This document shows positions 1-12,309 of a DNA stretch of 64,000 nt, piece after piece (positions within the stretch are counted from its first letter, which is position 1; the number at the start of each line of letters is the position of its first letter). The notes under the pieces were generated by a model. The model was given only the letters and a program-made list of their open reading frames with translations. It had not been told where the DNA came from and did no database searches. Source of the stretch: Sphagnum compactum (lineage: Eukaryota; Bryophyta; Sphagnopsida; Sphagnales); contig OZ234494.1 of assembly GCA_965153455.1 (NCBI GenBank), positions 6,634,001-6,698,000 on the forward strand, written 5' to 3'. A program made the position numbers and the translations under genes.

Positions 1-3000
1 TACTTGTGAACTTTTATATTATTGGCTTTGTTGGCCCTTCAATAATGAAACCAATTGCTTGCTCTCCAAACCAACCCTTGTTTTTCTTTTGTGGGGGAGG
101 GGGGGGTTGTTTTCAATGGCCTTTTTGTAATCACCCAAATTCTTGTAGGTGGTGGTATAGTGAATATCACACAAGCCGTGAGCCTAACAACATAACATTT
201 GGCACATCATTGAGCAATGAGCATAACAAGGCCATTGTCATTCATGCATGGATCTGTTTGTTTACTTTTTCCAAGTGGTTTAGGGTTGTTCATGACATTG
301 GGGAGTGGGGTCTCGCTATAAAAGTTCCATCATCATAATATCGTTGACGGAATGCATTATCATTGAAGTGTAGACCATCTTGTGTTTCTGGATGGATGTT
401 TGGGGATTGCCTTTCAACACTGCGGAATGACCACAACCTACTTTTTATGGCAGAAAACATCCATGGCCTTATTTCTTACACTCAAAACAATAAGAAAAAG
501 AAACATACAAAAAGCACCAGCTGTGGAAACATGAGAAGGTCTCACATAACAGGTTTTATTTAATTTTCTTTTGTGATATCCGAAATTAGTTGATTTACAT
601 TAGAAAAAACTATTTCTTCAAAAATTTCCAATTTATTTCTAAAAAATGACAAAATTTGTCCCCCCAAAAAAAAAAAAAAAGAAACGAAAAGAAAGAAAGT
701 GACATCTAAGTGATCTTTGAAGCAAATGATATATATTTTGTATTAAATCTAATTCAATTATCTTGAGATTTTTGTTCCCTTTGGAATGTGTGAATCACCT
801 TACATATTTGTGTCGTATAAAAAACTGGCAAATTTTTTGACAAAGCTAATGTTCTTGAATCGAACAATGTATTCACTCAAATATTCATTCAATACGAAAC
901 TAAAAAAGCCAACCATTCGTTCCATTTGGTTCAAACTCTTCAAGTCAATGGAGTTTACAGGCATGGCGTTTCCCCAACCCAAGTGATGGATGATTCGTGT
1001 TCTCAAAGAAGTCAGCACACAAAACACACGCAAGTTGTGACGGCCAGGGCCATTCTGTCTGGCTTCACACAAGTAAATCGATTTCATCATGAGAGCATAT
1101 AGAGGAATATTGATTGCCGTAGAATGAATGGGTTGTCAAACATTATTGGTTAGGAGATCAACTGCAGCAGCAGCAGGAGTATTTAATTCTTGTGTTTTTT
1201 TTGTCAGCAATCATGCTCCACAATACTTTGGACTTATCTCCTCCCCTTCAAAACCCAACAATTATTTTTGGGTTTGGAAACAAAAATGAAACTAAAAACA
1301 CCCACGATATTGATACCCGAAGTTGATTGTAGCAATGTTGTGGATGTCTCTCACCTTTAGCCTAGAATCCTTCCAACAACTTTGCTTCCATAATGAAAAT
1401 AAAGCATCTCATGGAGATGCGATGGCTGTTCTCCTGTGGGCAAGTTAAAGGGGAGTGTTGGATGAGTATATATGATGGAACCCTGGAATGATTTTTTTCT
1501 GAAAGGATTTGATACCAGTACTAACTAGTAGGGTAGAAGAATCGCTCTCATCATTCAACAATGTATGTACTCATCGCGAAACACTTTCAATATTTTCCTC
1601 ATTCTTTAATCAAATTGAGCAATTTTTATGTCATTAGATGTGCAAACTTGAAGGTTACAAATCTTCTCTCAGCTTCAAAAATAAAGCAGCAACACAGGAA
1701 ACACATGAAGAGGATGAGTGATAGGTTGGTTCATTTTTTTTTGAAAAAATAGCTTTAGACCCCTCTCTAGTTCCAGCCCCCATATCTTCTTCGTATTTCG
1801 TCCATTTTGAGTGAAGATATCAAATATGAGAAACATATGAGGGCTTACTTTAAACGCTTTAGAAAACTTCTTTGTATTCCAGAGAAAATGATAGAACAAT
1901 CAAAGATTTTAAGATTAAAATCTTAATCTGTTTTAATTCACTCATCACCAAACATTGACCCCCCTACCACCAAACATCCCATATCTTTCCACATTCCTTT
2001 ACCAAATTGAGCAATTGTTGCACTGTTGGAAGCACTAGGTGGGTTACAAATGTTCTTTCAGCTTCAGAAGGAGATGAACAATGTGTGAGGATTCAACCTT
2101 CATCGAGTCCCCAAGTGTTTGCTCACCGATCTATCCCTTATGTTTCATAACTAGATACTCACCCACACTGGTTCAAATCAGCAACAGTTAAAAAATAAGA
2201 AATGTTCCATGACATTGACCCCAAGAAAACAAGGGGTGGTGTGTCACATTGTGGCCTTGCCAATTGCATTTTAAATGTATCTTAAGGCAAAAGAAAAATT
2301 ATGAAAAACTCAAATATTTCACCATGCAAAAAAATATAGTCTTCAAAGCAATCCTCTAAAAGAAACCAAAATCCTTCAAGACATTATAATTCTATAACTA
2401 ATCTCAAGTTTCAACACGAGCCAAAATATCATCTATCAAAAACCCTCATATAAAAATAGATCTATTATTACCTAGTATGGGCCAAAATCCCTTAAGCTAC
2501 TATACTATATAATGAATCAAACACAATATCCTTGTCTTAGGTAGGCAAAGCCAAGAAAATATGAACTCTCAGTTCACTAACATCTAGTGCACACAATGTG
2601 GGACCGAATCCAAACTACATCATTCTGTAGTCTCTCTCTTTCTAGGGAGAAACAAATGGCAAGCGAAATGGAAGACTTTTAGCAAAGTGAATATGGCATG
2701 AGTTTGGTCCGTCTAGAGAGCCATTTCGGCCCAATGATGAAAACAAGTGCTGTGAGTGCACATTACGATAAATTGGCTCTCCTAAGGACCCAAAAAAAAA
2801 TCATCACTTATGCATTGTTGTAAGTTATGTTTGAAATCATCCAAAGAAATATGAGCTCCCCCTTGGGCATACGCACCGACACGTTCCTAGTCTCAAGGTA
2901 GGTATTTAACCGTGGGTCCATTTGGAAACTAACAATTGGTTTCAAGCCAACCATAAGTATGTGCTCTTGGGTTTAGACAAGTCCTTCCACCCTTCGACCC

Positions 3001-6000
3001 TAAGAGTCGCAATTGGGAAGTCAAAATCCTGGATACACAAAGGGTCCTTAGACAAGTCTATCATTCCTTGTGCTAAAAGGCTATGTCCATCAAAGTTTTG
3101 GATCCATATCATGGGAGCCTATTAGGTACTCAAGGGCCCCCAATTATTTTGGAATATATGGGATATATAAGTTATGGTGCATTAGGACAAGTTTCACTCC
3201 TTAGTAATCCTTTTTCATCTAATTCACCAAATTTTGCTCTCAAGACTAATGTGTGGAAAAGAGAGTTATCAAACTCATTAACAAATCGAATGGAGAATGC
3301 AATTCAATGCTTTGGAGAAGCACTAGGTCAAAAAACACGGCCTTGTGGTGCAACCAAAGAGAATAGGACATCAGATAATAGGCTTCTTCACAAGTTTCTT
3401 GTTTGATCTTGCTAGTGAGATGACATTGTACCCTGGACATTTAGTTCATATGACACATCTAATTAGTTGGCATGGTACCTCTTGATTTTGATCCAATTGG
3501 ACAAGGCTCAAATTGACGTGTTACAATTTGTGAATTCCATGCGTTCATCTTATTATCACAAAGTTGTATTTAGTTTTGAGACATGACTATACGTACAAAT
3601 CATGCCTAAAATGTAGGGACAAATAGTAGAATATCAAATAATATCAAATAGTAGACATAGGAAACCCCATGTTGACATTCGTGGCATGATTTTTTAAATT
3701 AAAAAATATATTTTTTACATGGATTTATTTGGATGGATTTAATATGGCGATTAAGTGTGAATCACTTACACAATTTTTTACATGATTTAAAATGAATTTA
3801 CAACAATCTACACATACACACATCCTAAGGTTGGGCATTTACATTTACACACATGGGGATGAGAAGTTTGACACTTACACAGTGAATATGTTTAAAACCA
3901 TGTACATATGCAGAACATTAGGATGCACCTATCACATCCATATATTCCTATGTGTGGGGAAGGTTAACATGATGCGACATGCAAGATCTCCAAACATTAC
4001 ACACATGGAATATGATCACAACAACAAATTTGATGTATCGACATCATATATACACATACACATTATTAGACCCACCAGCTTATGTTATGTGTCATAAGAA
4101 AAACTCTCACCCATCCTTGCCATGCAAATATATCACTTCATTTAGGCAATTTAAAAAAAAAGCTTCAGGTTCTATATGTTTTAGTTTGGTAAAAAAAATG
4201 AATATTCTAACCTAATGATTTGTCAAGTCTTTTTTTTCCAATTCTATCCCAATACACATGTTTACTATTCCAACTATTTGAGGATTACATTCTTATTAAC
4301 ATTTCTTCACAAGATATTTGATTTTGTTTTTAAAAAAATTTAAACATATATGTGATTTTTCTTCAACTTTGCATGATTAACCCTTCTAAGCTTTTCCAAC
4401 ATCCAATTATCTCTTTTCAAACCCTTTGTTGAAAATATATTCCAAACTAGTCATCCATGAACATGATTACTTATAGTTACAATCATTGTGGTCTCACAAT
4501 TAGTATATTCAAAAATATTTTGTAAATTTTTTGGGAAAAATCACACAAGGATATAAACATACAACAAAAATTAAATTGAACTCATATATGGGGGGGGGGC
4601 TTTGCCTGGAAGGTTGGATCTGAAGCATCATCAGCCAAAAAAATTTTTTGACATGAAATTAATGATGTATCTTTAATATGACATTCACAATGATCAAGTC
4701 AAGTATTAATTAGAAATAAAAACTTGAGCTAGAATGTGGTATTTCATGTAGAAATGAAGCCTTGCATTTTTCAAAACATGAATTTGAGGATCTTTGAAAA
4801 TGGACACCAATAGTGGGATCCATTGAAATCCTCCAAAAATCTTGACCATTTTATAACTTTCTTCTTTGAAATGTGATGATTTTTTTGGAAAATTCTCGAA
4901 AATTTCTCTTGACCATGTTCCTTAGGACTTCTTTTAAAAGCAAAATGATGAATTTTTGTCCCAAAAAAAAGAATTGGGCTTATCAAATGGTTAGGGTTAG
5001 CACAACTTGGAATTTGGATGGTGAACCATCAAGGTTGATTGAATATGAACCATTGTTTGAAAAAAACAAATTGATGGTATACAATCCATTTGAGAAACTT
5101 ATTATATGGCATTTGTTGATGATAGGTGTCATAGACCAATCACTCTCTATGAACTCAAACTTTGTTACATTTTGTTATTATACAACATCAATTGGATATG
5201 CATTATGGGTGAATTATGCAACATGTTGACATCAACAGTAGTAGAATGTGGCCCTAGGACCATCAACCCTTTTGTTCACAATCATAAACAAATTTGAAAT
5301 TTTTCTTATCAATTTTTGGCCTTATGTACCTCATGGTATGAAGTATGAAAACATGGATTTGAGGGCGTTCATTTGTGGCTATTTGTGGTTCCAAAATCTC
5401 AAAACTCCATGATTTTTCAATGAAAAGAGTCATCAATTTCATTGTTAGGTTTTTAATCACATTTGAATAATGCCCCATATCTAACTAAGCATTTGTAATA
5501 TTGCATAGTTAATAGGTCCCTTGTTCTTATTCTTTTGGTATTATCCCAATATTCCATCAAATTGATGTTAAATTGGCCAACTTTTGTGAAATATTTTTCA
5601 ACATTTGGTTTTGAACATAAATATGTTCTAGAACTTGCCTTATGCAACTTATGAATCATGCCATTGCTTTTGCATTTCCAATGATTTATAATGACGGTGC
5701 TAGCCTTGGAATATCTCTTCCAAGTTCTTCTCCTTTTAACCAATCACTTATACTGATTTTCAAATTTTTCATACGTTTCTTTGGTTGAATTTTCCTATAA
5801 AATTCTTCACATAAATGTGTAAAATTTATATATGGTATGTCACCTTTGAATGCTTTTGTGTTGTGAAGCTATTTGTCATTACATGTGGAAATTTTGTGCA
5901 AATAATCACAATGAATGCGTCTATAAGACCCCATCAAATGTTCAATTGTTTTCAATGATCTCACAACAAATGTCGCTCTTTGCGAATTGTTTTGAATTCT

Positions 6001-6480
6001 TTATCAAATTCCAAATAACACTTAAATGTATGGTCAAATAAAATAACACATAACGTATCTTCAGGTGCCAATTATACCCTCTCCCACCCTACTTGCAAAT
6101 AATTTGTAATTCATTAATTTGGGTTCAATCTGATTTTGCATCCATTTTATTTATGCTAGTTTGACCTTGCTTTTGTGTTGAATAAAAAATATTGATAATG
6201 TTATTCAAAGCCAAAATCTATGTTGCTAGTTAGTATGTTCAATGTTTTATTAGAGATGTTAGGTTTGAATCTGGTGTGATTCTATAGAAGCATAGACTCA
6301 AGAAACATGAAAATGTGAAAAGACTTCTAAACATCATGAACAAAACACCTATGTTGTTAATTCACCAAAAAATGATGCCTTACACCCATCTTGGGTGTCT
6401 TTATGGAAATGATGATGAGTTTTGATTCCATAATTTGGCCATCATCTTAAACAAATTAATTGGCATCAACACCATTTAAT
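1..6480. other. AT-rich intergenic DNA, no gene recognised
   Basis: Long AT-rich stretch without a supportable gene. It holds an A-run near 666-680, a CACA/ACAT-rich patch around 3,790-4,090 and a G-run near 4,591. The longest open frames are 3,083-3,406 (+, 107 codons), 4,873-5,229 (+, 118 codons) and 5,453-5,743 (-, 96 codons). None shows a domain, compositional bias or splice context I recognise. Confidence 0.6.
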
Positions 6481-6700
6481 TAACGTTTTTTTTTCTCGAG
6501 CAAAATTTCCAAATGTAAATTGATTTTGGTCACCATTTTTTAAAATCATAACTTTCTATCTTAAGCTCTGATAGGTGGCCAAAAAAGAAAGGTTATTTTC
6601 GTATTTTAATTATAGCCGAATTTGGCTACTTGTTTTTATGGATGATTATCATTATGGCCATTCATCAACATTGAAGAAAAAACAACATTTTAACTACATT
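6480..6700 (+). repeat. Diverged member of dispersed repeat family A
   Basis: Contains the same ordered landmarks as the better-preserved copies at 28,370-28,560, 42,540-42,830 and 55,240-55,430: a T-run, 'ctgataggtggccaaaaa' (about 6,568-6,586), then 'tttggctac' and 'ggatgat'. Orientation matches the 28-kb copy. It is more diverged than the other copies, so membership is probable rather than certain. Confidence 0.45.
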
Positions 6701-9700
6701 CAATTCCAGTAACCTAGGAACTAGATTATATGGGGTTCTTTGCAAAAAGTTTCATATGTCATTTCTACATGACCATTTTGGTCATACACTCATCCCTGGA
6801 CCATTTCAAAGACAATTTAAAAATAACTACCTCATTTTCAAGCCTAACTATTTCATAACTACTTCTTTTTCTTATTAACTTTCATAATAGCTATTTCCCA
6901 CCTTTCCTAATAACTATCTCACTCCTTTTTGCTATCCACCAACATAGATATAAAAAATAAATTTACATATGTTTTTTCATGTCCATCAAATGTATATTAA
7001 TTGAAATTATATTTGACATTGACATAAATATATGAAAATATAAGAAAAAACTAAAATAGTTGATCGTCATTGGTAGTGCGCAACAATGTGGAGCTCAAAT
7101 ATGTTTAACCTTGCAAAATTTAACGCCTTTTCACAACCATTTTACCTTTGTTTGAAACCTTAGTTTTAAAATTGGTCCAAAGGTAATTGTATGATATAAT
7201 GTAAACAATTTAAAATAAATTTCGAACTACATATGTCAAAAAGCATTAACCCATAAGGTGCCATTCACTTTGAATTGTTTTCAAAAACACATATAAGTTA
7301 TTTGATCCTCATAAATAAAATAAGTTATAAAAACTATGAATATGGAATTAATTTGAATAAGCATGTTTTTGTGATATGTACACTAGAAATTGTATATATT
7401 TTTTTAAAAACCATTATTTCACATCAATTTATCAATTTTATTAATTTAAAAATCCACATTGTTTTTGTAAAATGATAAAAAATAATTTTGGTCCAAATAC
7501 ATTTTCAATGGAAGAACATTTTATAACCTAAAAAGATCATTATTATCAATATTATCATAGAATGATGTACGAATAAATATTTTATTATTATCTTATTTGA
7601 ACTTCACAACTTTTGAACTTTTGAGACAAATTGAAAAGTTTGATGGAGAAGAATAAAAATGATCTTTTTATGTATTCATGATAAATCACGTTTGTGATAT
7701 TTTCATTAGTTTTTTTGAAGATTCGTTAATTTAAAAATTAAACTTGAAGTATCATTAATTATATGGGTAGATGACAAATATTATCGTCATTACAAATGTC
7801 ATTTTTTCATAATAAATTTTAAATTAATGATTTCCCTTTTATTTGAATAAAAAATATCTTTGCAACTTATGGAAAGTCTTTAAAATATTTTTGACATTGT
7901 AAAAGAGAATATAAGATGAAGATGTTGCCATAGAACAAACATGAATTGATGAAATCAAATAATTTGTGTGTCTTTTAAAATTTAGTGGTGATCCTCATGA
8001 TCACCAATTTTTTTGGGATGGATCAACATTTTTTTTCTTTCCAATTATTTTTTCTTTTTGAATCAATTGAAAATATTTTCCCTTTCAACTTTAGTGTTTT
8101 TTAAAATCAAAGGAAACTTGACACTTCCCTCACCCCCAAATTTTTATGAAAAGTTAAATAAAAACAAGTTAATTCATGTTAACCTAAGGTAATCTTTTCA
8201 AAATTTTCTCATCATTCACTTTTCAAATGTGTGTTTAACATCCCACACCCATGAAATCATAAGCATCCCAACTCATTATATTAAAATGTGTTTATTGATT
8301 ATGGCTAATGATTTAGATAAAACCTATACTGTTTGGAAGCTTATATTTATTAAGTTTAATTTGAAGACAAATTTAAATTCAAGTTCCAACACATGTTAAC
8401 CTATCATGTTCATTTGAATTGTGTCTTGCAAATAAACTCAATTGAATGATAATCCAATAATGTATGTGTAATGTACACCATGTTGAAAAAGTTAAGTTTT
8501 TGATCATGAAGTTTTGTATATTCACATATAAAATTAAATGAAAGAAGAAACAAACTTTTCTTAAATAAAAAAAGAATTAAATTAAATTTTCATTGGAAAT
8601 GTTTTTTTAAACCAAATAAATATAATATTTTCAAAGTTTCTTGAGCTTTTAAACCAATATGATTGTTCAAGAGTAGGATTGCTACGCCAAAGTTTTAAAA
8701 AAAACATCCCAAAATAAAACATTGACCTACCAAACTTTTCAAATCCAAATGTCGCTAGTAGAAATGTGGATTGATGGGCGCATTTTGGTTCAAGAACAAC
8801 CTAAGCTTGGTTGATGACAAAAACAAACATAGATCATAGATCCCCACATCACATGACAATGTGGAGGGCATGTATGCCAAATATCTGAAGGTGTATGATT
8901 ATGGATGGGCAGAAAGGTGTAATAAGAACTTGTCAGGCTGTGATACTATTAGGGATGGGCAAAGCACATGCCAAAGGGGTGAATTCAATGGTCCATCATA
9001 ACACTATCCAAGTCACTAGATCATGGGATTTTGATCTTGTGTTTGAAGTGGCCCAAAAAAGTCATCATACCAAACAATGTCCTTGTGATAAATGAATGTT
9101 GAGGAACTTGGGTGCCAGAATCAAAGCTTGCATTGCATGATGGCCCAAGTTTTGAAGGGTAGATCTCATCACATGCAATGAATGAATGGCATATGATGTA
9201 TGTGGTCCTTTCACAAGGAAAGGATCTCCCCCCCCCCAAACTCAAAACTTGTGCAATTGAGGTGGGGTGTTCATCTTTGGTGAGCTTTGTTTGTTTTAGT
9301 TAAAGAAAAGCCAAAACATCAAAAAGGGTGGTAGAAATGCCCACATGAAAATATGGTCAATCATGTTCATAATTTTGGAGGCCCATTTCCAAGTTATGAC
9401 ACCATTTTCCATCCATAGATGGCTTTCAAATGTGTCCCAAATGTGATGTGAGACTCCATCCAATATAGTAGGCTACCAGCTGCCACAATCAAACCACAAT
9501 AGTTTCTAATTATTGGACTAATAGCCCACCAAAATGTACCAACTAGAAATGTCCTAAAGAGTTCATGGATTTTTCATCATTCATGCCTTTTGCATCTTGG
9601 AAATGTGTAAAATACATAAAGTCCATCACATGGAATTTACATAATTGCAATTCAGATATTACAGTATGTAGTACCTTTTCAGGTTCAGCACTTGGGTGCC

Positions 9701-10560
9701 GAATATATTTTTTTTTTTAAATTTCAAAAATCCATGTCAGTAGTAAAATAATAATTTAAGATATTTGGGCAAAAATATATATATGGAGCTTCTTTGGCAG
9801 GTTTTGAAATCCCTGAAGCTTTTAACAAAATGAGATCTTTCACAACATTATTTTTTGTTTGCTTCCTTTTGCAAAATTGGGAAGACACAATGTTCCACCA
9901 AATTATAGGATAGACAAATGTTGTCAATTATTGGATACTTGTTCTGCAATGGTGTACTGGCTTGAAGCAAGAAGCTCTTGGGTGGAAATTTCACTAATTT
10001 TTAAAATTTTTTTCTTTTTAAGTTTTAAATTTTTTAGCATTTTATACAAATAAATTCTAAATAAATCAACAATTCCACAAATAAAATTACCTCTGAACCT
10101 GGAAAAACTATTTATGGTACCTCATTTATATTATACATTATAATTTCATGATGTAAGATTGAAAACCATAATTAAATCAAATTTGAACAAGAACGAAATT
10201 GAACCACCATGCAAATAAGCAGAATATCAGATCAAATGCGCGTTTGCCCTTTACTTACTTTCTACGGCTTTTAAACTCCAAAGTACTCAATCTTTGAAGC
10301 TAGTTCTAAGCTATCAAGTATTTTATGTAGGTGTGTTTGAAATTGATCTAGTTTCCAACAAAAGGCCGTAGTAGCTATGCCTTATAATGTTGAGATGTTG
10401 TAGACCCAAGTGACTTATCCGTAGTTCTCACCTAAAGGCAACAAATCACAATGACCAAAGCATATACTCTTTGTTGGTCCAAAATTCAAACCATCCCATG
10501 AGGGCAAGAACGATGAATTATGTGAACCAACAACAACACCATACGGAGTGCACCATCCAT
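6700..10560. other. AT-rich intergenic DNA, no gene recognised
   Basis: Very AT-rich, with short A/T runs (for example T-run 9,709-9,718) and a C-run at about 9,229-9,237. No open frame longer than about 75 codons and no domain, RNA gene or element ends recognised. Confidence 0.6.
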
Positions 10561-10900
10561 TGGAATGGAAAACCCAATATCATAGTTGTGGACGAACCAA
10601 CCACAACCGAGTTACCATGGTTTCACCTTGATAACCTATTTATTTGGTAGACCTTCCTACTTCCTACTTCCCCTATGTACCTAGGTAAAAGTACCATAGT
10701 AAAAGAAGGGTCGTGAATGAAAGTAGTTTTAAAATAGGTAGGTAAGGACTAAAGTAGGCGAGGCCATTGATGGATGATATAAGATAGATGCATGTGGATG
10801 GTTAGTACATAGCTAACCACTGTGGTTAGCTAGCAATGGGTCTACTACAAGTGCTTGTGGTTAGCACTATATGTACTAACCATCCACATGCATCTATATG
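10560..10900. repeat. Dispersed repeat family B fragment with terminal hairpin
   Basis: The stretch around 10,570-10,650 (a 'gtggacgaacc' phrase followed by 'ggtttcaccttgataacct') resembles 42,390-42,460 and, more loosely, 52,680-52,750. Phrases such as 'aggtaggta' and 'ggttagtacat' follow in the same order here and in the 52-kb copy. The segment ends in the strong inverted repeat listed separately. It is probably a short non-autonomous element or the end of one, but no protein or target-site duplication is visible. Confidence 0.4.
10784..10897. repeat. Long near-perfect hairpin (miRNA-precursor-like or MITE-like)
   Basis: Positions 10,784-10,811 are the exact reverse complement of 10,870-10,897 (28 bp). 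The stem continues inward after a small bulge: 'gctaaccac' pairs with 'gtggttagc'. A transcript would fold into a stem of about 37 bp with a loop of about 40 nt. Such a stem is the right size for a plant microRNA precursor or a small foldback MITE, and the sequence alone does not decide which. Confidence 0.75.
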
Positions 10901-11813
10901 TACATTTGACATGTTGATGATAAATTGCTGCACGTACTAACTAGGCATGTATGTGACAAAAACATGTTGATGGGTATGGTGTGCAGTGTGCACTGGGTAC
11001 AATAACATTATGTAGTGTGGATTGCCCTGTTGAGCAATGAAGATGGCCAAATGATGACCTCCACAATTTACTTCTTATATGTCTTTTTTAGTTTTTTTAA
11101 TCCTTTACAATTAATTAATTAATTAATTGATTGATTGATTGATGGATTCCACTCTCTACACTAGTCTAAGCCCCTAAACCCTAAATTTATTGGCCTTGCC
11201 TACTACCAAGAAGGCAAGGATAATTGTGTTTAGATTCATTATAGAGTATAGTAGCTTATGGGTATTTTTTTTAGGCCCCTAGGTAATGATACTAGGTCTA
11301 TTTATTTTTATATGAGGATTTTTGAAAGATGATATTTTTTGACTTGTGTTGAAACTTGAGATTAGTTATAGTAGAGTTATAATATCTTGAAGGAATTTGG
11401 TTTTGAGAGAATTTTATTGAAGTTTTTTTTTTTTTTTTTTTGCATGGTGAAATGTTTGAGTTTCCATAATCCTTCTTCTTTTGCCTTAAGATACCCTTTT
11501 TTTTTTTCTTTTTTTTTTGACAATTTGTTTTGTAATTGGCCCACAGCTCATCATCACTTGTGTAAGTGTGTGGGTAAATCTGGTTACAAGAGATTTGACA
11601 GAGTTGGTATCTATGTGGGTACTTTGCCTATAGATTCTGTCTGTGAAGTGTCAGTGATGAGAAATTAGTGTCCAGTCAGAGTTTGTGTCTCTCCCACAAG
11701 TTCTGTTGAGTGCAGTAGGGGCACAGGTAGGAAGTCAGAAACCTCTTTTAATGTGTTTTTTTTGGGCTAAATTCAATACATCTACCTAGCTTCAATAGCT
11801 ATAGCTCTTTCAT
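10900..11813. other. Intergenic DNA with simple repeats
   Basis: No gene seen. An (ATTA)n/(ATTG)n microsatellite lies at about 11,108-11,143, a long T-run at about 11,424-11,441 and another at 11,499-11,518. An open frame at 11,387-11,668 is produced partly by these T-runs and is not convincing. Confidence 0.6.
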
Positions 11814-12281
11814 TTGGGTTGTTTACACAAGGAAATTGCCAAGGTACAAATTATGATTCTTTACCCCTTCATAGATCTGTAGCATTAATGACTTCTAATC
11901 CTGAAAAACCCTAAACCTTAATTTCATTTGATCCCTTGAGACTGGGTTTTATCAAAGAACAGAGTATTAACTAAATTTGAGGCCCATTTCCATAATATGG
12001 TTTAGTGGCCAAAACCTAAAACCAAATCAAGGGAAATTCATTGACCCCCTCACATCTTCCTTTAATTAGGTTTTTTGGTTGTTTAGCATGAAGGAAATTC
12101 AAGGCACTATTTCATACTTTAACCCTTTTTGAATCTGCTGATTAATGACTTCTGATCCAAAAAATTCTAAACCTTCATTTCAAAGGATCTCTTGAGAAAA
12201 CATTTCACAAAAGGAGTTAGTTACTACCAATGGCCATCATTTGTGGCCAAAACCTAAAACAAAATCAGGATGTTCCATTGA
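11813..12281. repeat. Diverged tandem direct duplication (about 240-260 bp period)
   Basis: Copy 1 is about 11,813-12,043 and copy 2 about 12,073-12,281. Shared ordered phrases are 'ggttgttta', 'ggaaatt', 'taatgacttct', 'ctaaacctt' and 'gtggccaaaacctaaaac'. The second copy ends next to the first recognisable LINE residues, so the pair could be the 5' region of that LINE. Equally it could be an older duplication that the LINE inserted beside. Confidence 0.6.
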
Positions 12282-12309
12282 ACAATATCTAATCAAAGGA
12301 GATAGATAG

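Noticed and set aside
4873-5229. 118-codon open frame
   Set aside because: No domain, no codon bias distinct from its AT-rich surroundings, and overlapping open frames on both strands.
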